Shown: one piece after another, positions 1-5,276 of the stretch | Layout of the letters: every line of letters begins with the position of its first letter | How positions within the stretch are numbered: the stretch's first letter is position 1 | Source of the DNA: Vulcanimicrobiota bacterium | Lineage (GTDB): Bacteria > Vulcanimicrobiota > Vulcanimicrobiia > Vulcanimicrobiales > Vulcanimicrobiaceae | NCBI GenBank assembly: GCA_013043945.1 | Contig: JABEUW010000155.1 | Span: forward strand, 1 to 7,835 | Reading direction: 5' to 3' | DNA: 7,835 nt | Notes under the pieces: model-generated | Database searches by the model: none | What the model was told of the DNA's origin: nothing | The model's input: only the letters and a program-made list of their open reading frames with translations | Program-made: the position numbers and the translations under genes

Positions 1-68
1 ACGTCCATCGCCAATCGCTCCGCCGAGAGCCCCGAGGCACTGATATCGATCGCGGTATAAAAGCCCAT
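1..68 (-). CDS. flgC: Flagellar basal-body rod protein FlgC (N-terminal fragment)
   Basis: The gene starts with ATG at 66-68 and runs off the left edge, so only 22 complete codons are present. They read MGFYTAIDISASGLSAERLA followed by MD, which is the highly conserved FlgC opening (the helix that packs in the rod and ends in the ISASGL..ER pattern). FlgC is a proximal rod subunit, exported by the flagellar type III apparatus and assembled in the periplasm with FlgB, FlgF and FliE. One base separates the flgB stop codon from this ATG. An AAGGAA sequence (79-84, inside the end of flgB) lies 10 bases upstream as a ribosome binding site. The flgB-flgC order is the usual one and supports the call. 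Everything beyond the first 22 residues is unseen. Confidence 0.9.
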   Translation of the reverse strand, partial: MGFYTAIDISASGLSAERLAMD

Positions 69-69
69 A

Positions 70-504
70 TTACGGTTGTTCCTTGATCGCTTCGGAGTAT
101 CGGTTGTACTGCTGCAAGAGCAATTTCGCCATATCTTGCGCGTATCCGGAATTCATCGAGAGATGCGCCATCTCTTGATCGATATCGACGTTGCTCCGAT
201 CGACGCGCATCTGCGTCCCGGTATCGACGATGGGAACCGGATCGAACGGTTTCGGCGGCGCTCCGGCACCAATTGCAAACTGTCGCGAACTATTGGTCTT
301 CATCGGCAACTCGGTCGTCGAGGGTGGCGTACCCAACGATTCGGCGAGCAGTTCTTTGAAATCCGTCGTCGTGCGCCGATAGTTCGGCGTGTTGACGTTG
401 GCGATGTTATTCGCGATCTGCGTCTGCTCGAGCCCGGCGCCGGACAAGCCCTCCTTGAGAACGTTGACCGTCGAACCGAATGAGAGCCCTGGAATCTCTG
501 CCAT
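70..504 (-). CDS. flgB: Flagellar basal-body rod protein FlgB
   Basis: The product is 144 residues, typical for FlgB (about 110-150). It is a proximal rod subunit that joins the MS ring/FliE to the rest of the rod in the periplasm. Near the N terminus (about residues 28-45) is the rod-protein signature ANNIANVNTPNYRR followed by DFKELL. The C-terminal helix (about 112-140) carries the M..LS...Y.....LL...Y..... pattern seen in FlgB/FlgC, with DQEMAHLS then KLLLQQYNRY. The FlgB family lacks a cleaved signal peptide because it uses flagellar export, and none is seen here. The ATG at 504 is supported by a strong AGGAG (511-515) six bases upstream. flgC follows after one base, so the two are co-translated. 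The gene follows the ABC exporter on the same strand after 57 bases and may share its message or use its own promoter. Confidence 0.95.
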   Translation of the reverse strand: MAEIPGLSFGSTVNVLKEGLSGAGLEQTQIANNIANVNTPNYRRTTTDFKELLAESLGTPPSTTELPMKTNSSRQFAIGAGAPPKPFDPVPIVDTGTQMRVDRSNVDIDQEMAHLSMNSGYAQDMAKLLLQQYNRYSEAIKEQP

Positions 505-513
505 CGTCTTCTC

Positions 514-541
514 CTATCGGCGTTCGCGCCCGGGAACTTGA
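514..541 (-). promoter_or_regulatory. Possible sigma-28-type promoter upstream of flgB
   Basis: On the minus strand, TCAAGTTC (541-534) and GCCGATAG (521-514) are separated by 12 bases. The FliA/sigma-28 consensus as I recall it is TAAAGTTT, 11 bases, GCCGATAA, so the match is 6/8 and 7/8 with one extra spacer base. Against it, the -10 box overlaps the AGGAG ribosome binding site at 511-515. A transcript from it would start only a few bases before the flgB ATG and would lack that site. It may be a chance match in DNA rich in CGAT words. Confidence 0.22.
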
Positions 542-561
542 GTTTCGAGCTCCCCTTCGCT

Positions 562-2310
562 TCACGCTCGGTGCGCGGCGAATTGCGCCTCATAAAGTTT
601 GGCGTAGGCTCCACCCCGGGCTATCAGCTCCTCGTGGGTCCCCGATTCGGCGATCCGGCCATGCGCGAAGTAGAGGATGCGATCGGCGCGCCGGATCGTC
701 GAGAGGCGGTGCGCGACGATGAGCGTCGTCCGTCCGGGAAGCAAGCGGTCGAGTGCCGACTCGATCAGTGTCTCGGAGTGCGTATCGAGCGCGCTCGTCG
801 CTTCGTCGAGGATCAAGATCCGCGGATCGCGCAGGATCGCCCGCGCGATCGCGATCCGCTGCCGTTGCCCGCCGGAGAGCCGAACACCACGCTCGCCGAC
901 CTCGGTCTCGTAACCCTCGGGGAGCTCCGAGATGAACTCATCGGCGTTCGCCTCCCGCGCGGCGGCGACGACCGCCGCCTCATCGGCCTCCAGGCGCCCG
1001 TAGCGAATATTCTCGAGGATACTCCGCCGGAAGAGCTGCGGGTCCTGAGGAACGATGGCGATCGCCGCGCGCAATGCGCCGAGCGAAAAACCGTCGAGCG
1101 GATGTCCGTCGATCGAGATACGCCCCGACTGCGGCTGGTAGAAGCGCGGAACGAGATTGATGAAGGTCGTCTTCCCCGCCCCCGAGGGGCCGACGAGCGC
1201 GACGATCTCGCCCGGCGCGATATCGACGCTGACGCCGTCGAGTGCCGGGCTCTCCCCCTCGGCGTACGCGAAGCGAACCTCCTCGAACGTGATGCGTCCC
1301 TCGATCGTCGGCGCAGGCAACGTTCCGACGGGATCGGCATTCTCGGTGGGAAGATCGACGATTTCATAGATGCGGCCGGTTGCAACGATCGCGCGGTTGA
1401 TATCGCCGACGAACGCCGCGACGCGGTTGAGCGGGTTCACGAGATTCACAAGTAAGAGATAGTATTCAAAAACCTCGCCCACGTTCAGACGCCCGACTAA
1501 CACTTCGCGAGCCGAGAGCCAGATCACCACGGTGACCGCAAGGATCATAATCGTGCTCACGACCATCGGCTGCGTCTGCACGAATTGCGTCATTTTCAGC
1601 GATGCGGTGACGTAATCTTCGGTCCGTTTGCGGAAACGGTCGACCTCGTAGGATTCGCGCCCAAAAGCTTTGACGATGCGCTGCCCTTGCAACATCTCGC
1701 TTAACGCTGCGATGACGTCGGCGATGCGCATCTGCGTCGTCGTTGCGCTGCGAGTAATCAGCCGCGAGAAGCGCGAGACGGCGAGCGAGATCACCGGAGC
1801 GACGAGAACCAGCACGACGGTGAGCAACCAATCGAGCCAGAGCATAACGGCGAAGTTCGACACGAAGGACACGACCGAGACGACGAGTTGCGGCAGCGAG
1901 GTCGTCACCGCATCGCTAACGATCTGCAAGTCGGAATTGAAACGCGAGATCAAGTCGCCGGGGCGCCAGCGGTCGAAGACCGGGAGCGGCAAGCGCAATA
2001 TCCGATCGACCAGTTGCAACCGTAACATCGCGATGAAGTTCTGGCCGCACCACGCGGTCGCATAGGTCTCCGCGTAGGTCGCCCCTTGAGCGGCGATCAA
2101 GGGGAGGGCGACGAGTCCGAGCATGCGGTAGAGCACGGCGAGATCGGGATGCTTCGCTTCGAGGACGCGCGAAATGATCTGTCCGAACGCCCAGGGCGGC
2201 ACGGTGGTGAGCATGCCGGCGAAGGTTCCTAATGCCGCGGCAACGGCGAGGCGCCCGATATAGGGGCGAGCCTCGCGCGATAGGCGTGCCAAGGTTTCGT
2301 TCCGCGTCAT
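562..2310 (-). CDS. ABC exporter half-transporter (fused membrane and ATPase domains), MsbA/LmrA-like
   Basis: The 582-residue protein has the type IV (B-subfamily) ABC exporter layout and usual length. About six membrane segments lie at roughly 18-45, 58-80, 138-158, 160-180, 250-270 and 275-300. The ATPase domain follows from about 338. All ATPase motifs are intact: A-loop Tyr349, Walker A GPSGAGKTT (374-382), Q-loop Gln422 (VPQDPQLF), signature LSGGQ (478-482), Walker B ILILDEATS with catalytic Glu503, and H-loop His534. It should work as a homodimer (no degenerate site) in the inner membrane, exporting a lipid, peptide or drug. The substrate cannot be read from sequence, and MsbA-like lipid flipping is one option. 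The frame stays open to an ATG at 2412, but that 34-residue extension is not membrane-like and overlaps the divergent gene's start, so I chose ATG 2308-2310. That start has no clear ribosome binding site. Confidence 0.9.
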   Translation of the reverse strand: MTRNETLARLSREARPYIGRLAVAAALGTFAGMLTTVPPWAFGQIISRVLEAKHPDLAVLYRMLGLVALPLIAAQGATYAETYATAWCGQNFIAMLRLQLVDRILRLPLPVFDRWRPGDLISRFNSDLQIVSDAVTTSLPQLVVSVVSFVSNFAVMLWLDWLLTVVLVLVAPVISLAVSRFSRLITRSATTTQMRIADVIAALSEMLQGQRIVKAFGRESYEVDRFRKRTEDYVTASLKMTQFVQTQPMVVSTIMILAVTVVIWLSAREVLVGRLNVGEVFEYYLLLVNLVNPLNRVAAFVGDINRAIVATGRIYEIVDLPTENADPVGTLPAPTIEGRITFEEVRFAYAEGESPALDGVSVDIAPGEIVALVGPSGAGKTTFINLVPRFYQPQSGRISIDGHPLDGFSLGALRAAIAIVPQDPQLFRRSILENIRYGRLEADEAAVVAAAREANADEFISELPEGYETEVGERGVRLSGGQRQRIAIARAILRDPRILILDEATSALDTHSETLIESALDRLLPGRTTLIVAHRLSTIRRADRILYFAHGRIAESGTHEELIARGGAYAKLYEAQFAAHRA

Positions 2311-2331
2311 GATACCGGCGCGAAGTTGCTT

Positions 2332-2369
2332 TACCGCGCCGATGAAACCTCTCGGGGCCCGGCGCGGTA
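2332..2369. repeat. Perfect 10-base inverted repeat in the divergent intergenic region
   Basis: TACCGCGCCG (2332-2341) and its exact reverse complement CGGCGCGGTA (2360-2369) flank an 18-base loop. They lie within the 84-base spacer (2311-2394) between the divergently transcribed ABC exporter and B-box protein genes. A third partial copy of the right arm, CGGCGCG, sits at 2316-2322 and could pair with the left arm instead. The position suits an operator for a dimeric regulator acting on one or both genes, or a hairpin in the leader of either transcript. No convincing -35/-10 pair could be read on either strand of this spacer. Confidence 0.5.
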
Positions 2370-2394
2370 CGTGCAGGCAAAGGGAGAATCGAGA

Positions 2395-2985
2395 ATGGAC
2401 TGTTTCTTTCACGCTCGCGTACCGGCCGTCGCCAACTGCCCGACCTGTTCGAAGGGGATCTGTGCGACCTGTCGCGACAGCAGCGGGCTCTGCCCGAGCT
2501 GCCGCCTCGCCGCCCGCATCGAGGGCGCGAGTTCGCAGACGACGTTGACCGGAGGACGCGCTCCCTATCGCGGCGGTGGAGCGAGCTACGAGAGCGGCGC
2601 CGTCGTGCCGCCGCGGGCGGCGGCCGTGAGTGTCGGCGATCCGCTCGACCCGGTCGAATCGCGCGCGCTCGTCGCGCTCGGCTATCCGCTCCTCCCGCTC
2701 GCATTACTCTCGCTGCTGGAACGCCGCCGCTCGCGTTTCCTCAAACGTGCCGCGATGCAAGCGATCGGTTTCAACCTCGCCTTCGCTGCCTTCTGGGGCA
2801 TTCTCCAACTCATGAGTTCGCTCGCGATCCCCTGGATCGGCGTCGAATCGGCAATCCTCATTCCATTCCTCGTCCCGCTCTTTTTGGTCGCCTCGGTCTA
2901 CTACGGCGTGAAGACCTGGCATGGCGACGAAGTGCGCGTGCCGATCGTCACCGATTGGATCGAAGAGCACCTACCGGCGGCATAG
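2395..2985 (+). CDS. B-box zinc-finger protein with C-terminal membrane segments (DUF4870/Tic20-like)
   Basis: This 196-residue protein has two parts. Residues 3-36 hold eight potential zinc ligands in cross-brace order: C3-x2-H6, C15-x2-C18, C23-x2-C26, C33-x2-C36. This is the pattern of bacterial B-box-type zinc fingers, which usually open C-x-x-H...P-A-V-A-x-C. A Gly/Ala/Ser-rich linker (about 44-85) follows. Three hydrophobic segments then lie at about 91-108, 122-143 and 152-171, with FLKRAAMQAIGFNLAF between the first two. That pattern resembles small DUF4870/Tic20-like membrane proteins. The finger probably faces the cytoplasm and may bind a partner, but the function is unknown. ATG 2395 has AGGGAG (2381-2386) eight bases upstream. 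A longer in-frame start at 2326 lacks this and would extend the finger N-terminally without similarity. The 3' end overlaps the photolyase-like gene by 38 bases tail-to-tail. Confidence 0.82.
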   Translation: MDCFFHARVPAVANCPTCSKGICATCRDSSGLCPSCRLAARIEGASSQTTLTGGRAPYRGGGASYESGAVVPPRAAAVSVGDPLDPVESRALVALGYPLLPLALLSLLERRRSRFLKRAAMQAIGFNLAFAAFWGILQLMSSLAIPWIGVESAILIPFLVPLFLVASVYYGVKTWHGDEVRVPIVTDWIEEHLPAA

Positions 2986-4363
2986 CCGCTCTTCCCTCCG
3001 CGTAACGCGCCAGAAAGGCAATGGCGCGTTCGCGGTGATCGAGCATCGGACGCGGATAGCGCTCGATTTCGAAGAGATCGAGCGCGAGTTGCCGTTCGTG
3101 CCAGGCATGGAGTTGGCGCGCGTCGGAGAGCAGCGCGAGTTCGGGAATCCACCGGCGCACGTACCGTGCCTGCGGGTCGCCACGCAGAAACTGTCGCTGC
3201 GGGTCGATGATACGCGGGAAATGCATATCGACGCGGAGCCCCGCGCTCCATCGCCAATTGCCGATCGCCAGTGCCGGTTCGTCCTCGGTTAAGAGCCGCT
3301 CCCACGCCTCCATTCCCACGCGCCAATCGAGCCCGAGATCGAAGCAGCAGAACGATGCAACGACGGCGCGCACGGCCGGATGCATCGAGCCCGTTGTGAC
3401 GAGTTCGCGCATCCCCGCATCGACGAGCGGAAATCCGGTCCGTGCCTCCAGCACGCTCGCAAATTCACGGCTCCCGCGCGCGAAGAGTCGCTCCTCCGGT
3501 TGCGACGCGCTCTCGCTCCCGGCGAACAAGAGAAAATCTCGCCGGGCCATCGCGCGAAGAAAACGCTCGATGCCTGCGCGTTCCTCGGCGAGCAAGAACG
3601 GGTCTTCCAAGCGCTTGCAGACGCTGCGCACGACTTCGCGCCCCGAGAGCAGGCCGAACGAGAGCGGAACTCCGAGCCCGGAGGTAGGGAGCGAGGGCGT
3701 CCGCATCGCGCGCGCGTATTCGACCAAACGATCGTCGACGAAACGCTCGCATTCGAGGCGCGCCACGCGTTCGCCGACCGAACTCGTCGCACGCGATGCA
3801 CCGAACTCCTCGGGATGCGGGAGAGGCTCGCTCGGCAGAACGCTCGGCAAAAAATGCGCGGCGGCGTCGATCGGCGCGCGGAGATGCTCGGGCGCGCGCC
3901 AGAGACGATAGAAGGCGTTGAAGGAGCGAAAGCCGCCATCCTCATTGTCGTTTGCGATCCGTTCCGGATCGACGGCGAGCGCTTCGTGAGCGGAGAGCGC
4001 GCGCAGGCCGAGCTCTTCGACGATTGCCTGCAAGCGCAAATCTTCGCGCGCCCCGGCCGGATCGTAGCGCTTGCTCCAGGCAACAACCCGTGCACCGGTC
4101 GCACGCGCGACCGAGCGAATGGTAACGTCGAGCGGCGCCCGACGGACGAGCAATTGCGAACCGCGAGAACGCAGTTCGGCGTCGAGCGCCGCGACCGCCG
4201 CGCAGAAATACGCCGCGCGCCGCGGATTACGGGCGAGTCGCTCGCTTCGACGGTGGTCGAGGATCAGGAGCGGAACGATCTTGGTGCCGGGCTCTATCGC
4301 CGCAAATAACTCCCGATCGCTCAGGCGAAGGTCGCGGTCGAAAGAGAGCAACGTCGGTGTCAT
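2948..4363 (-). CDS. Divergent DNA photolyase/cryptochrome-family flavoprotein
   Basis: The 471-residue length matches bacterial photolyases. Residues 1-125 form the antenna-type Rossmann domain (LLSFDRDLRLSDRELF, then PLLILD). Residues about 195-450 form the helical FAD domain. FAD features are present: Tyr216, TSGLGVPLSFGLLSGR (227-242, matching TSxLSxxLxxGxLSxR), TGFPLVDAGMREL (309-321), WRVG (347-350), NWRW (369-372) and RRWIPEL (403-409). By hand alignment with E. coli PhrB, the dimer-contacting residues differ: Glu274 is Ala271, Trp277 is Arg274, Asn341 is Pro329, Arg342 is Ala330 and Met345 is Ala333. The flavin-proximal Asn378 is Ala366. Trp359 and Trp382 of the electron-transfer triad are kept (347, 370), while Trp306 aligns with Phe294. 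Family membership is secure, but CPD repair activity is doubtful. A (6-4) or other photolyase subtype, or a blue-light sensor, are alternatives. ATG 4363 overlaps the cytochrome gene's stop (ATGA). Confidence 0.88.
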   Translation of the reverse strand: MTPTLLSFDRDLRLSDRELFAAIEPGTKIVPLLILDHRRSERLARNPRRAAYFCAAVAALDAELRSRGSQLLVRRAPLDVTIRSVARATGARVVAWSKRYDPAGAREDLRLQAIVEELGLRALSAHEALAVDPERIANDNEDGGFRSFNAFYRLWRAPEHLRAPIDAAAHFLPSVLPSEPLPHPEEFGASRATSSVGERVARLECERFVDDRLVEYARAMRTPSLPTSGLGVPLSFGLLSGREVVRSVCKRLEDPFLLAEERAGIERFLRAMARRDFLLFAGSESASQPEERLFARGSREFASVLEARTGFPLVDAGMRELVTTGSMHPAVRAVVASFCCFDLGLDWRVGMEAWERLLTEDEPALAIGNWRWSAGLRVDMHFPRIIDPQRQFLRGDPQARYVRRWIPELALLSDARQLHAWHERQLALDLFEIERYPRPMLDHRERAIAFLARYAEGRAAMPPVGALRSNR

Positions 4364-4695
4364 TTCTCTACGGCGATACCGTCGATATACGCTGCAACGT
4401 CGGCGAGGTCGCGGCGCGTCAACTGCGCGGGGTAGAGTTTCGGCATCGGCGCTTCGGGCTCTTCGATCGCTGCGAAGATGCGCTTTTCATTCCAGGAGGG
4501 CTTGAGCGCATGCAGCGCCGGCCCGAGCCGCGTTCCACGTGCATCGGCCCCGTGGCACGCAGCGCAACGCTGCACGTAGACGCTGCGCCCCCGCGAGCCG
4601 TCGCCCTGCATCATCCCTGCGCCGTCGCTCCGCGCGTGCCCGGAGCATGCCGTTAGGAGGAGGGCAAGGCTCGCAATGCCGGCTCGATTCTTCAC
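4360..4695 (-). CDS. Monohaem class I cytochrome c lipoprotein
   Basis: The 111-residue product starts at GTG (4693-4695). It opens with a lipoprotein signal: basic residues Lys2 and Arg4, a hydrophobic stretch ASLALLL, and lipobox LTAC with Cys17 as the lipid-modified residue. Ser18 follows, so the outer membrane is likely in a Gram-negative cell by the +2 rule. The mature domain carries one haem site, C44-A-A-C47-H48 (RCAACHGADARG), and a probable axial ligand Met84 in EAPMPKLYP. A C-terminal helix with DLADVAAYI is typical of class I cytochromes c. It should be an electron carrier in the periplasm or on the membrane. The frame remains open far upstream, but that extension is antisense to the acetyltransferase gene and leaves the signal peptide internal, so I rejected it. 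A GGAG lies 14 bases before the GTG, rather far. The stop overlaps the photolyase-like start by four bases. Confidence 0.88.
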   Translation of the reverse strand: MKNRAGIASLALLLTACSGHARSDGAGMMQGDGSRGRSVYVQRCAACHGADARGTRLGPALHALKPSWNEKRIFAAIEEPEAPMPKLYPAQLTRRDLADVAAYIDGIAVEK

Positions 4696-4752
4696 GCGCC
4701 ACGCGTTCGCTCCGTGCAGGCGCTTCTCCCCACCATTGGGAAAGGTGCGCCC

Positions 4753-5244
4753 GTGGCAGGACGCAAGATTTTCCTCCGCTTCGCACAGGCAAGCGATGTG
4801 GAACGCCTGACGCGCGAAGGCGTCATCACGGCTCCCCCACCAGCGAAAGAGACGTGGAACCAGCGCATCGTGCGCTGGCTCTCCGAACAACGCGCGGGGC
4901 GTCGCGCCGTGCTCGTTGCCGAGGACGCTACCGGCCTGCTCGGCATTCTGCATTTGGTTTTCGATCTTCCCGTCGGTTTCAAAGACCCCGAAGCGGCGAA
5001 CGGCTTTGATATTGCGATGATCGAGGGGCTTCACCTGCGCGCAGGCGTCCCCCCGGAGGTCGGCAATGAGATGGTTGAAGAGATCCAGCGAATCGCAACG
5101 AAGCGCAACGTGACCACCCTCACGTTCTGCATTCCTATGAATCAACCGCGCGCGATCCGGCAAGTTAAAGAGTGGGGCTTCGAAGAGTTCCGTATTATGG
5201 CCGAGCCCTCCAAAATGCTCGCGTTTTTCCGGAAGACCGTCTAG
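4753..5244 (+). CDS. GNAT-family N-acetyltransferase
   Basis: The 163-residue protein has a GNAT-like order: strand 1 IFLRFAQASD (6-15), helices to about 47, strands AVLVAEDATGLLGILHLVF (52-70) with the typical x-x-x-V-A-E...G..G pattern, strand 4 DIAMIEGLHLRAG (86-98), a helix (100-118), then strand 5 TLTFCIP and motif B MNQPRAIRQVKEWGFEEF (129-146), matching N..A...Y...GF. The acetyl-CoA pyrophosphate loop is weak: the expected Q/R-x-x-G-x-G/A is here P-E-V-G-N-E (101-106). The substrate is unknown. I chose GTG 4753 because AAAGG (4741-4745) lies seven bases upstream. An in-frame GTG at 4714 would add 13 residues but has no such site. The 57-base gap to the divergent cytochrome gene (4696-4752) must hold any promoter for either gene, but none is readable. 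The next gene follows after 32 bases, probably in the same operon. Confidence 0.75.
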   Translation: MAGRKIFLRFAQASDVERLTREGVITAPPPAKETWNQRIVRWLSEQRAGRRAVLVAEDATGLLGILHLVFDLPVGFKDPEAANGFDIAMIEGLHLRAGVPPEVGNEMVEEIQRIATKRNVTTLTFCIPMNQPRAIRQVKEWGFEEFRIMAEPSKMLAFFRKTV

Positions 5245-5276
5245 AACTCCGACGGATCGAGAACGAGAGTGGCGCC

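Noticed and set aside
538..1455. A 305-codon open frame on the plus strand
   Set aside because: It is fully antisense to the ABC ATPase domain with intact motifs. Its translation is Arg/Asp-rich low-complexity with no domain, typical of antisense frames in GC-rich DNA.
2311..2412. N-terminal extension of the ABC exporter to ATG 2412
   Set aside because: The added 34 residues are not typical of the family and cross the start and ribosome binding site of the divergent B-box gene.
1916..2704. A 262-codon open frame on the minus strand
   Set aside because: It is out of frame with the ABC exporter and antisense to the B-box gene. It is extremely Arg-rich and matches nothing.
2976..2990. GCGGC-ATA-GCCGC hairpin at the end of the B-box gene as a terminator
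   Set aside because: The stem is only 5 base pairs, spans the stop codon and has no T-run after it. Such short GC hairpins are expected by chance here.
3380..4309. A 309-codon open frame on the plus strand
   Set aside because: It lies antisense within the photolyase-like gene. It is rich in Arg/Ala/Glu and has no recognisable motif or ribosome binding site.
4714..4752. Earlier GTG start for the acetyltransferase
   Set aside because: It has no ribosome binding site, while GTG 4753 has AAAGG at good spacing and directly precedes the first GNAT strand.
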